Shown: piece after piece, positions 18,601-26,713 of the stretch
Layout: the number at the start of each line of letters is the position of its first letter
Numbering within the stretch: the first letter of the stretch is position 1
Source: Jeotgalibaca sp. MA1X17-3
GTDB lineage: Bacteria > Bacillota > Bacilli > Lactobacillales > Aerococcaceae
Direction: 5' to 3'
Length of the DNA stretch: 64,000 nt
Assembly (NCBI RefSeq): GCF_021513155.1
Contig: NZ_CP090983.1
Coordinates: 744,001 to 808,000 of the forward strand
Notes under the pieces: model-generated
Told to the model about the DNA's origin: nothing
The model's input: only the letters and a program-made list of their open reading frames with translations
The model's database searches: none
Translations under genes and position numbers: made by a program

Positions 18601-18886
18601 AAAAGAACTCATGGAAGATGAAACGCTTAAGAAAATCGCTCATGAATTAACTTTAGCTATACGAGACAATATCACAATTGATTGGAGTGTTCGTAAAAGC
18701 GCACGAGCGAGCATGAGACGGGTGATTAAAAGGCTTCTTAGGAAGTATGATTATCCACCAAATCAAGCATTAAAGGCGATGATGATCGTCATGCGACAAG
18801 CGGAGAAAATGGCTGGAAATGTGTATGAAGAAGTTATTTGGTCAGACAGAGTTGCAGAAGAACCTAGGGAATTTACAATTGACTGA
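15632..18886 (+). CDS. hsdR: Type I restriction enzyme R subunit HsdR
   Basis: 1084 residues from the ATG at 15632 (site GGGAGG), a full-length HsdR. The N-terminal PD-(D/E)XK nuclease has Asp146 in RPDLIVFVNG and Glu160-Leu-Lys162 in VVIELKS. The superfamily 2 translocase has Walker A GSGKS (Lys321), DEAH at 437-440, motif III FTGTPI and the arginine-finger motif QAIARVNRVF. A C-terminal helical domain contacts HsdM. It cuts unmethylated DNA after ATP-driven translocation. Every catalytic motif is intact, so the system looks functional. Confidence 0.96.
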   Translation: MSSVNGIFTEAMLEEAAIEILESLGYEYAFGPDISLGGDYEERKDYREVILSSRVKDALFKINRDLPREALDDAYRQLITFNSPMLEENNRYFHQLMTEGIEVSFNEGGNIRTKRAHIIDFENISNNEFVVVNQFTIIENEERRPDLIVFVNGLPLVVIELKSASDENVGIEGAYNQIQTYKRDIPSLFNYNAFCVISDGINAKAGTITSNEEWFMNWRTVDGENIAPLSEPQYEVLLGGMFQRERLLDIIQNFILFQESKEAEKDFEGKKIGDKKSIIKILAAYHQYFAVKKAIEKTKEATKEDGDRKIGVVWHTQGSGKSFSMVFYTGGLVRELNNPTIVVITDRNDLDDQLFTTFTKSKDILRQTPKQATVRKLSDSQRTNYANGNSTEVNGLYDLLNDRESGGIIFTTIQKFKPEDGEMPVLSDRKNVIIIADEAHRSQYGLEAKVDAKTGEVNYGYAKYLRDALPNASFIGFTGTPIDLEDRSTVAIFGHTIDTYDMTQAVEDEATVRIYYENRIIKLETDEEELTKIDDEFEEITEGQEEFEKDKNRAKWSRMESIVGSPNRVKKLAEDIVNHYEEKAKSIDGKAMVVCMSRRICVDLYEAITALRPDWHHDDIDKGKIKVVMTGSAADNEKIQKHLGGKQRRDLLAKRMKDNSDELKIVIVRDMWLTGFDVPSMHTMYIDKPMKGHNLMQAIARVNRVFKEKSGGVVVDYIGILESLKSALKQYTNTDRQNTGIDTDVAVAVMLEKLEILSNMMHGYDYSKYMGNSQVERMRTIVGGMDFILGKKEEDQKEFKKTALELGKAHALCAATDKGKEKALEVSYFKAVKASLVKLKEKDKIPLSKREIEARLHQMLERSIISEDVIDVFDVMGIKRPEISILSEEFLKEVQEMKQKNLAVEMLKKLLEGNIKTMEKRNLVKSEKFSERLTKALNKYRNQALTNAEVIEELIRMAHDIKKMREEEAELGLSDDEIAFYDALTADDIVKELMEDETLKKIAHELTLAIRDNITIDWSVRKSARASMRRVIKRLLRKYDYPPNQALKAMMIVMRQAEKMAGNVYEEVIWSDRVAEEPREFTID

Positions 18887-18904
18887 TGAAAGGATTGATT
18901 TTAG

Positions 18905-19126
18905 ATGGCAGATATAAAATACGAAATCAAAGAAACTGTGGGTGCTCTATCCGAAAACAATAAAGGATGGTCAAAGGAACTGAATTTAATCAGCTGGAAT
19001 GACAGGGAACCCAAATATGACATCAGAGATTGGGCACCAGAACATGAGAAAATGGGCAAGGGTGTAACCTTAAGTGCAGAAGAGCTTAAAAAACTTAGGG
19101 AATTACTGAATGAAATGGAACTTTAG
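18905..19126 (+). CDS. YdbC/PC4-like single-stranded DNA-binding protein
   Basis: 73 residues matching the YdbC family, a bacterial version of the eukaryotic coactivator PC4 that binds single-stranded nucleic acid. The conserved core is LNLISWNDREPKYDIRDW, followed by KMGKGVTLSAEELKKL. The start follows AAAGGA, 18 bases after hsdR, so it is probably in the same operon. Its presence suggests a helper role with DNA intermediates, but no such role in restriction is established. Confidence 0.8.
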   Translation: MADIKYEIKETVGALSENNKGWSKELNLISWNDREPKYDIRDWAPEHEKMGKGVTLSAEELKKLRELLNEMEL

Positions 19127-19138
19127 GGAGGTTGAGAT

Positions 19139-20128
19139 ATGTACAGTATTAAGAGGAAACAAGCTGCAAGGATTGAGCCGGTCACTTTTTCAGAACTGAA
19201 TATGACTGAAAATGATATAGAGGAAGTTTTAAGAAACAGTATTGATATGATCTGTGATGAAGAAGAATCTATGCTCATTGTCGGTAGACAAGTCAGAAAT
19301 GAGAAGAATGGAAGAAGTGATTTGACCGCAGTCGATAACAACGGAAATATTGTACTAATTGAAATTAAGAGGGACCGAAAAGATATTGAACATCGCAAAG
19401 AAGCTTTTGAATTTCAAGCAATAAGATATGCAGCTAGTTATGCAACAATAGATAAAATCGATAATTTAGTGAAAAAAGTTTACGCTCCATACATTGAAAA
19501 ATATAGAAGTGAGTTTGAACCGGGAGAGTTAACCTCATTTGAACTTGGTATTCGTAAGTTAAATGAGTTCCTTCGGGTGAATGATGCACAGAAGAACTTT
19601 AATGAAAAGCAAAGGATCATCTTGGTGGCGTCTGATTTTGATGAGCAGACATTGTCGGCAGTTGCGTGGCTTAATAGTAATAATGTTGACATGAGTTGCT
19701 ATAGATTAACTCCGTACAGGCTGAATGAAGATATATTTTTCTATGTAGAAAAGCTACTTCCGGTTACTAATTACGATGATTATTATGTGAACTTGATGGA
19801 CAAGTCGGCTGTCACAACAGTAACTGGAGATAAGAAAATCACACGGAGATCACTGCCTAAAATTGACTTAATGCTTGAATGGGGCGTTGTTAAAGAAGGA
19901 GACGTCATTGTTGCTAAAGGTAGAGAAGATGAAGGAAGGCTTCTATCAAATGGTAATGTAATGGTCAATGGTGAAGAAAAGTCGATGCAGGCATGGTTAA
20001 AAGAAATCTATGGATGGTCTAGCGTTCAGACTTATGTTTTTGCTGTGCACAAAGAAACTGGCAAAACTCTGTCTCAAATTCGTGAAGAATATATGATACA
20101 AAAGGAGACAGAGAATACTGAAATATAG
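19139..20128 (+). CDS. PD-(D/E)XK nuclease-like protein (DUF91/NucS-type domain)
   Basis: 329 residues. The N-terminal half has a restriction-like nuclease core: Asp61 in GRSDLTAVD and Glu75-Ile-Lys77 in IVLIEIKRDR, followed by the helix EAFEFQAIRYAASYA. The C-terminal half (about 190-329) has no clear domain; the segment VIVAKGREDEGRLLSNGNV could be a small beta-rich module. It starts 12 bases after the YdbC-like gene with GGGAGG, so it belongs to the restriction operon. It ends exactly where a truncated recombinase frame begins. It is likely an extra nuclease of the defence locus. Confidence 0.75.
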   Translation: MYSIKRKQAARIEPVTFSELNMTENDIEEVLRNSIDMICDEEESMLIVGRQVRNEKNGRSDLTAVDNNGNIVLIEIKRDRKDIEHRKEAFEFQAIRYAASYATIDKIDNLVKKVYAPYIEKYRSEFEPGELTSFELGIRKLNEFLRVNDAQKNFNEKQRIILVASDFDEQTLSAVAWLNSNNVDMSCYRLTPYRLNEDIFFYVEKLLPVTNYDDYYVNLMDKSAVTTVTGDKKITRRSLPKIDLMLEWGVVKEGDVIVAKGREDEGRLLSNGNVMVNGEEKSMQAWLKEIYGWSSVQTYVFAVHKETGKTLSQIREEYMIQKETENTEI

Positions 20129-20695
20129 AAAATAAGCAACTGTAGCGATATTTACAGAAAAGTTTACTGGAATATTCACGGTAGAAAAGAATTCGTCTGG
20201 CGATGCTTGACAAGAATCGAACAGGGTCCTGAAACATGTAAGAACAGAACTGTAAAGGAAGAAGAGCTATATGAAGCTGTGATGATCGCAATTAATAAAG
20301 TACTTGCTGGCGGCAATAACATGATAAAAACACTGGAAGAGAACATCCATGCAGTAATCGGTGACAGCACAGAGTATCAAATTTCAGAGATTAATACCTT
20401 GCTTGAAGAAAAACAAAAAGAACTAATCAAGGTGGCTAATAAGGGTCAAGAATATGAATACCTAGCAGATAAGATTGATGAACTGCGAGACAAGCGTCAG
20501 AATCTTTTAGTAGAAGATGCCTCCCTCAGTGGTGAGAATGAACGAATCAATGAGTTGATAGAATTTATCAGAAAGTACAAATTCCGTACTCTAGAATATG
20601 ATGATAAGCTTGTGAGGAAGTTAATCCAGAACGTGACAGTCTATGAAGACCACTTCATCATAGCCTTTAAATCTGGAATTGAAATGGAAATATAA
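20129..20695 (+). pseudogene. C-terminal remnant of a large serine recombinase
   Basis: The frame opens directly after the stop of the nuclease gene and has no start codon at its head. It reads as the zinc-ribbon and coiled-coil end of a TnpX-like large serine recombinase: VYWNIHGRKEFVWRC, then a coiled coil (EKQKELIKVANKGQEYEYLA) and the typical end KLVRKLIQNVTVYEDHF. The catalytic resolvase domain and the first part of the zinc ribbon are gone. About 188 residues remain. This is the scar of a mobile element that probably carried the restriction genes in. Confidence 0.85.
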
Positions 20696-20712
20696 AAAAG
20701 AGATGTAAGTAG

Positions 20713-20748
20713 CCCACAACTCTACTGTAGAGTTGTGGGTTTTCTTTT
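20713..20748 (+). terminator. Terminator after the recombinase remnant
   Basis: A perfect 13-base-pair stem (CCCACAACTCTAC and its complement) is followed by TTTTCTTTTT. Confidence 0.9.
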
Positions 20749-20776
20749 TCCTATTGATTATAATATTTTTTTATAA

Positions 20777-20816
20777 CTACCAATATTATCAACCAAATGG
20801 TTTATAATATTGGTAG
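20777..20816 (+). promoter_or_regulatory. Inverted-repeat operator at the XRE promoter
   Basis: Perfect 13-base arms CTACCAATATTAT (20777-20789) and ATAATATTGGTAG (20804-20816) are separated by 14 bases. A TATAAT -10 box (20803-20808) overlaps the right arm and lies 29 bases before the XRE start codon. The layout suggests autorepression by the XRE protein. Confidence 0.6.
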
Positions 20817-20836
20817 CGTAAACTTGGAGGTGCTGT

Positions 20837-21061
20837 ATGACTACGGCAGAAATGATTAAAGATCTGTGTGAGCGAATGAATATAAGCGTTTCCGAACTTG
20901 CTAGACGTATTGGTCAAACTCCACAGAATTTCAACAAGAAATTAAAGCGGGAGACAGTATCCTTGGATAAATTGAAGGCCATCGCTGATGTGTTTGGCGT
21001 CAAGTTTGAGCAGGTATTTATTTTACCTGATGGTGATGAAATAAAGACGGGTAACGAGTGA
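20837..21061 (+). CDS. XRE-family transcriptional regulator
   Basis: 74 residues, almost entirely one helix-turn-helix of the Cro/CI type: SVSELARRIGQTPQNFNKKL, where QTPQNFNKK is the recognition helix. The start follows TTGGAGG. It leads a small operon with the unknown gene 15 bases downstream, and DSR2 follows 91 bases after that. It probably represses its own promoter through the inverted repeat just upstream, and may control the defence genes. Confidence 0.85.
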   Translation: MTTAEMIKDLCERMNISVSELARRIGQTPQNFNKKLKRETVSLDKLKAIADVFGVKFEQVFILPDGDEIKTGNE

Positions 21062-21076
21062 AGAAGGCGGCTTAAT

Positions 21077-21763
21077 ATGATGATTAGTCCGGAAAGTTAC
21101 TATGAAGAGTACCTTAAAGGGAAGACTAGAGAACAGATAATGACCACGATTCGGGGGCTTAAGCAAGAAATAGGCCGCCTCAAAAATACAATGGAAGACC
21201 CGGAATATGGCATTAAAGAAATCGTGCATCCGAGTGAAGATACACGACTTCACTGGACTCGTGAATACCTAGAAAGAGCCAGACAAGCCTATGCCGAGGC
21301 TGATGGAACTTATACCTTATCAAAATCAGAACAAAAAGCTGCTGACTTTGATGCGAATATAGATGCAATCTGCAAAATTACCTTTAGCATCGGAGGCTTC
21401 TTTGGTGGCTACCGGAGCTATGTTGTAGAACTAACAAATGGATTGAAAGCCTATACAAAATTATGGGAGGATGAAGACCCACTTGTATTGTTGAATGATA
21501 ACAAGGAGCCATTTATAAAGGATACTATCATTGCGGTACTTAAGGAACTTCACATCGGTGAGTGGCGAAGACATTATACAGCTAAGCGATTCGGATACAT
21601 AGTACTTGATGGAACTCAGTGGGAGCTAGAATTTGAATACAGCAATGGTCATAAAACAGTAAGGTTTGATGGAGATAACTCATACCCATATAACTTCAAT
21701 AAGTTCCAGAGATTATTTGGTATTAATTATGCTGAGGAGGATGATGAGTATAAGTGGCTTTGA
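21077..21763 (+). CDS. Unknown protein with GGFFGGY / DGTQWE domain, paralog 1
   Basis: 228 residues, family not recognised. The N-terminal third is helical and charged (EQIMTTIRGLKQEIGRLKNT). The C-terminal domain (about 95-215) has the motifs IGGFFGGYRSYVVEL and VLDGTQWELEFEY. Both recur in the same order in the zinc-ribbon protein at 26714-27241, so the two share a domain of about 110 residues. There is no signal peptide or membrane segment. It is coupled to the XRE gene and lies directly upstream of DSR2, so a role in defence is possible but unproven. Confidence 0.7.
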   Translation: MMISPESYYEEYLKGKTREQIMTTIRGLKQEIGRLKNTMEDPEYGIKEIVHPSEDTRLHWTREYLERARQAYAEADGTYTLSKSEQKAADFDANIDAICKITFSIGGFFGGYRSYVVELTNGLKAYTKLWEDEDPLVLLNDNKEPFIKDTIIAVLKELHIGEWRRHYTAKRFGYIVLDGTQWELEFEYSNGHKTVRFDGDNSYPYNFNKFQRLFGINYAEEDDEYKWL

Positions 21764-21854
21764 TGCGGTAAAACGGTATGCTTTTGGTGACAAATAGTAT
21801 GACAGCATTATCGGATGAATAACTTAAATTTAATTAACTTAGGGTGGTGTGCTT

Positions 21855-24815
21855 ATGAAAATGAAACAATACATAGATGAAATAAATAAAGCCTCAAGGC
21901 AAGGTAAACTTGTATTTTTTGTAGGAGCAGGAGTCTCTACCCTGTCAGGTTATCCGAGATGGGCAGAGCTAGTTGATGTTTTCTATAAAAGACTATATGG
22001 AAAAGAACGAGAAGGTGTATTAACATCAGACGATTACTTACGAATACCGCAAATATTCTACGATGTATTGGAAGAACACGAAAAGGATCAGTATGATAAA
22101 ATTTTAAAGGAAATATTTGATGTACAAAAGAAACCAAATTCAGTCCATTATAAAATATTATCTTTGAATCCAGCTCATATAATAACAACAAACTATGATG
22201 ATCTATTAGAAAAGACATGTTGGCAAAGAGGAAAGTATTACACAAAAATTAGTGCTGAAAAGGACGTTTCTGGCGCTACTTCATCCCGATATTTAGTAAA
22301 GGTACATGGGGATTTTAGTCGTGGTTTTAATGCGGATAATGTGGTTTTAAAGGAAAGCGATTATATGAGCTATGACCAGAACTATCCTTTAATAAGTAAT
22401 TTGATGAAGACAATAATGGCAACTCATACAATAGTATTTATTGGTTATGGGTTAGGTGACTACAATATAAATTTACTGCTCAACTGGGTAAAACAATTAC
22501 AGAAAGATGGTTATAACAAACCTTTCTTCATTCGCACTGATCAAGAACCTATCAAAGATAGCGATGCAAAGTATTTTAAGAATAAGGGATTAAGAATAAT
22601 TGATTCAGCATCTCTGATAAAATCGAAAGGTGATGAATATTTAAAGCGTTACAATGCTGTTATGGATGTTTTAGTTGATTATAGAAATAATACTGTAAGT
22701 TTGGAAGATAGTGAAATTATTGAGTTACTTTATAAAAAGGTTCAACCTTTATTTGCTTTAAAAAGCATAAGGAAAACTGATTTGAAATATGTTTTTGATA
22801 ATGATTATTTCTTTAATGTAGATGGCTCAATTATAAGTAATAGTTCAACTGGTGAAGGTTATATGGAAAGGTTTTATAACATACAGATCAAATCAAATGA
22901 AGGGATTAATGAAGACACACGTGAAAAATATAATGCAATTTTAGAATTTTTCTCAAAAAATAATATCTTAGGAATGGCTAATGAAATTGAAACAAAAAGC
23001 ATTAGCATAATAAATAGCGTAACAAATCCAATTTTCCATGCAAACTTTGATGAGGTGGATCAATCAATAGATTCAGATAAAGATGGTGCTGAATTCCATT
23101 ACAAGAAAGCTTTTTACTTAGCGTGTTTAGGAGAATGGGAAGAATCATATAAATTATATTCAAAAATAATATCTCGTACTATTGAAAGTAATAATCTATG
23201 GATTTACTATTTGTCCCAAATTAATCGATATCACCTGTATCAATCAATAAAACAAACCAAGAGACACATGGATACAATTGGTATATTAACATATGGAGTT
23301 CATTATCAACCATTTTCTCAGCAGTTTATAGAGCAGATAGAAAGTGAATTAAAGAATTTTAATCTAAATGATTTATTTTTAAGTATGCCAAATGAATTTC
23401 AAGATGACTACAGGATATTGGAGTTTTTAGGTGATAGTAAATTCTTATATGACGATACTGTTAAACTGTTCGAATTAACAAATAAAGTAAGAAACGCAAT
23501 AAACAAAGGCTCTGTATCATTTGGATTAACATCTGAAAATGAAATAATGTTAAGAGTTTACGAAACTATAAGATTTCTATTTGATAATCATTTATGGAGT
23601 ACATCTTTTGGTGAATTTAAAAAGTATGTTAAGAGTGCGATAATATTGCAATTTGAAAAAGCGGAATACGATTTAACCCGGGATGTAGATAATTTTGGGT
23701 TTTTAGAAATGATTAACCGCTCTGGGTTCTATATTGATTATTTCGATTTTATAATTATTGCAAAAACATTCAATGTGGATGATATTAAATATATTGAAAG
23801 AGCATGTGATATTAGTAGAATATCTTTTAAGGAAGTAGATAAAATTGAAGAATACTTATTAAGGCTTGTCCGTGAGATGGAAGATCATTACACAGAAGAT
23901 ACATTACGTATGAATATCCTTTTTTATAATTTCTTTATTAATGAAATTAAATCTGCTGTTTACTTCGCAAAGTATGTATCTTTATCTCCTCAATGCATAA
24001 CAAAATTGATAAAGGCAATTATTTATTTGATACCTAATAGAGAGCTTGATAACGGGCAGAAATACCTATGGTGTGAGAGATTAACTAGAAACAATAGTTT
24101 GCCTGAAGAAGCTATTCAATTAATTGAAAGTTTCTTACTAAAAGAAGCTCGAAATCGCATAGATATTGATTATTCTGAAATGACCTCAAATAATCTCTTT
24201 TCACACAATTTTGCTTTGCTAATCCATCAGTATTACCCCAATTATGTTTCAGAGAACTTATCAAAATATGCTATTGCGATAAATAAAGAATCAACAAAGG
24301 AGATTGATTATTTATATAAATTATCAAAAATATTAACACCAGAATCAAGAAAGTATTTATTTGACAACAAGAATATATCAAATATAAAAGATGTAATTGA
24401 TTGTCTAAGAGCAAATGATATTAATAGCATTACAGAATATGATAGCATTGTAGTTAGTTATGTGTCAGATAGAATTTCAGAAATAAAAAGCAATACAGAA
24501 AAAGGGGTAACTGTACTCACAACTGGCGATTATTTGGTAGAATTAGCATCACAGTTTTTTATGGGAGAGCTGAAAAACAAAGAACTAGAAGAATACAAAG
24601 GTGTAGTAGACGAATACGATATGTTTATTGACCCCGATGGCTTTGACTATGCCAAGTTTGATCCAGTGTGGCTCAAACGCTATTCAGATGATTTGCTTAT
24701 GAAGATATCTGAAAATAAATATATGCGTAACAACATATTGAAAATACTTAAAGAACGCATAATTAATTCGAAAGACCACACGTATCTTAGCATGTTATTA
24801 AAACACTTTGTCTAG
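21855..24815 (+). CDS. dsr2: DSR2-type defence-associated sirtuin (anti-phage NADase)
   Basis: 986 residues from the ATG at 21855 (site AGGGTGG). The N-terminal SIR2 domain has GKLVFFVGAGVSTLSGYP, catalytic Asn113 in TTNYDDL and His151 in VKVHGDF, which correspond to the Asn133/His171 pair of Bacillus subtilis DSR2 as I recall it. Matches to that protein run through the whole length, including YDQNYPLISNLMKT, FIGYGLGDYNINLLLNW and FLACLGEWEESYKLYS. DSR2 is activated by phage tail-tube protein and depletes NAD+, causing abortive infection. The long helical C-terminal region is the sensing and assembly part. No inhibitor gene (DSAD1-like) was recognised nearby. Confidence 0.93.
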   Translation: MKMKQYIDEINKASRQGKLVFFVGAGVSTLSGYPRWAELVDVFYKRLYGKEREGVLTSDDYLRIPQIFYDVLEEHEKDQYDKILKEIFDVQKKPNSVHYKILSLNPAHIITTNYDDLLEKTCWQRGKYYTKISAEKDVSGATSSRYLVKVHGDFSRGFNADNVVLKESDYMSYDQNYPLISNLMKTIMATHTIVFIGYGLGDYNINLLLNWVKQLQKDGYNKPFFIRTDQEPIKDSDAKYFKNKGLRIIDSASLIKSKGDEYLKRYNAVMDVLVDYRNNTVSLEDSEIIELLYKKVQPLFALKSIRKTDLKYVFDNDYFFNVDGSIISNSSTGEGYMERFYNIQIKSNEGINEDTREKYNAILEFFSKNNILGMANEIETKSISIINSVTNPIFHANFDEVDQSIDSDKDGAEFHYKKAFYLACLGEWEESYKLYSKIISRTIESNNLWIYYLSQINRYHLYQSIKQTKRHMDTIGILTYGVHYQPFSQQFIEQIESELKNFNLNDLFLSMPNEFQDDYRILEFLGDSKFLYDDTVKLFELTNKVRNAINKGSVSFGLTSENEIMLRVYETIRFLFDNHLWSTSFGEFKKYVKSAIILQFEKAEYDLTRDVDNFGFLEMINRSGFYIDYFDFIIIAKTFNVDDIKYIERACDISRISFKEVDKIEEYLLRLVREMEDHYTEDTLRMNILFYNFFINEIKSAVYFAKYVSLSPQCITKLIKAIIYLIPNRELDNGQKYLWCERLTRNNSLPEEAIQLIESFLLKEARNRIDIDYSEMTSNNLFSHNFALLIHQYYPNYVSENLSKYAIAINKESTKEIDYLYKLSKILTPESRKYLFDNKNISNIKDVIDCLRANDINSITEYDSIVVSYVSDRISEIKSNTEKGVTVLTTGDYLVELASQFFMGELKNKELEEYKGVVDEYDMFIDPDGFDYAKFDPVWLKRYSDDLLMKISENKYMRNNILKILKERIINSKDHTYLSMLLKHFV

Positions 24816-24824
24816 ACGTCATCT

Positions 24825-24875
24825 TGGATATGTTCCCACATACCTAAGCCTACAGTGGATATATTCCCGCATATG
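24825..24875 (+). repeat. Imperfect direct repeat downstream of DSR2
   Basis: TGGATATGTTCCCACATA (from 24825) and TGGATATATTCCCGCATA (from 24856) differ at two positions and are 31 bases apart. They lie in the 227-base gap after DSR2. No terminator-like stem is obvious there. They may be the trace of an element end or a protein-binding site. Confidence 0.5.
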
Positions 24876-25042
24876 ACTTCTGATAGAAGAATATTTTGGT
24901 AAGTTTTATTTGATAGCTATCCCCTCATCTCAAAACATGTGGAGTGTGTGGTATTGATGTATAGGGTGGAAAAGTAAGTATGGTTAAAGTGTGATGAGGT
25001 TTTAGAGGATATCTTGGTTACATCTGAAAGGAGTGAATTGGT

Positions 25043-26325
25043 ATGGAAATATTAATTATTTGTTTAACAGTTATTGCACTACTAGCTGCTATATTAATAT
25101 TTAAAAAGGTGAAAGATCATCTCAAAGCTGCCGAAAGTGAAATGCATGATACTGAAGGTAATAAAATAGTCATTTCATATAATTCATTATCCACACAGCA
25201 AATACAATTTGAATTGATTCCCGACACACTGAATGTTGATGATGTAAGACTAGTAGAAATAAAAGATAAAAGGGTAATCAATCATTTTACTAATCTTGTT
25301 CCAGAATCACTAAAGGTGTTAACAAATGTAGGCAGTGCAAAACAATATAAAGACGCTGTTAAAACGGGTGGTGAACTTTATCAAGCGATAATTCCAAAAG
25401 GGTCAGTACTTAATAAATCACGTGATATGGCTGGAGCAGTTAGAGGTTCACACAGGATTGCTGGGAGAATTAAAGGTAATGCAAATTGGATGCCAGCAAA
25501 TTCTATTGCTGATAAAATGACGCGAGTTAATGTTACCAATGCTGTGATGAGTGTTGGGGCAATGGTTGTTGGACAATATTATATGGAACAAATTAATGCT
25601 GAACTAAAAGAAATAAACAATGGTATTACTAAAATTGTTGATTTTCAAGATAATGAATACAGAAGCAAGGTTTTTGCCCTAGTGACTCAGGTCCAAAAGA
25701 CGGCTCATTTTCAAGTAGATATACTCGAAAATGAGGAATTGAAAATACGTGAACTGTCCAATCTTGATAATAGGGAGCAGATGTGTATTGAATTGTTGGG
25801 ACAAGCTAATTTGACCATTGATGGTTTTTCAAAAAACGAAAGCTAAACTTTGAACAGTATGAAAAGGAATTGATAGAATTACAAAAGTGGATTGTTTATC
25901 AAAATACACTTTTGGATGTCTTATACAAAATTGCTGACTTGAATCATGCCTTAAACCTTGGTTCTGTATCACGAGAGATATGTAATGCATTGCCTAGTCA
26001 ATATTCAAAACAGGTAAAAGTAGCCCAAAGGAAATTAAAAGAATGGCATTCTAATCAGATAAATGAATTAGGTATTGATATTGATAGAAATCGTAGAAAA
26101 CGGGTTAAATTAAATAAAGTTATTTATAATCTACCTGGATTAGTAAATGAAAGCTATAACTTCAAAACAGTTTCAAATGAAACTGTTGGCATTATAACTA
26201 ATCAAATTGCTCAGGGTGAAAACATGAACAAAATAGAAAAAAATGATTTATTTCAACAAGATGTTAAAGTAATAGTTAAAGAGGGAAAATTATATTATTT
26301 ACCTGAAGATAGCCTAATCATCTGA
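25043..26325 (+). pseudogene. Unknown single-pass membrane protein, interrupted by a one-base frameshift
   Basis: The first frame (25043-25846) starts after GAAAGGAG and has one N-terminal membrane segment (residues 3-21), then a soluble region with SLKVLTNVGSAKQYKDAV and a possible second hydrophobic stretch (NAVMSVGAMVVGQYY). The second frame continues to 26325 with a helical region (LQKWIVYQNTLLDVLYKIAD). Adding one A to the six at 25831-25836 joins them into one protein of about 427 residues. I recognise no family. It follows DSR2 by 227 bases and could be an accessory or an independent defence gene. Confidence 0.6.
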
Positions 26326-26454
26326 TTGTAACTTGACTTGACAGAAGGGGTCTCAAACCTATAGTTATAAGCGGTTATCAGTGTATTTTTTTTATTCGAG
26401 AAATAGCATAAGTACATCATGTAGAGTGTTTTGAGTTTTAGGGTGGATTAATAA
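26326..26454. other. Intergenic gap in the defence island
   Basis: Between the unknown membrane gene and a decayed frame. No ribosome-binding site, terminator or repeat is evident. Confidence 0.3.
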
Positions 26455-26645
26455 AAAAATTATAAATCACATGGAAAGAAAATTAAAATTGAAGAAATAT
26501 TTAAAACGGAATTTAACTGGAAGGATTTGATAAGGGGGAAAAAAGTAGAGCGAGCTATTTTTTAAACAATGTAGGTATTTCCAATAAAGAAGATTGAGAA
26601 GTAATGTTTAACTTTGCTGTTACTTATATGTCTAAATTAGAATAG
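26455..26645 (+). pseudogene. Decayed coding remnant of unknown family
   Basis: Without a start codon, the frame reads KIKIEEIFKTEFNWKDLIRG and then breaks at the T run 26558-26563. With one extra T it continues as FLNNVGISNKED, meets a TGA at 26595 where Trp would be one change away, and ends with EVMFNFAVTYMSKLE at 26645. Composition and continuity suggest a once-coding sequence with two lesions. The family is not recognised. Confidence 0.35.
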
Positions 26646-26713
26646 GTAATTAAAAAGAATTACAAAGTGTGAAGAAAATTTTGCAGGTAGAAAGTGAATC
26701 AGGTGGTGTCATA

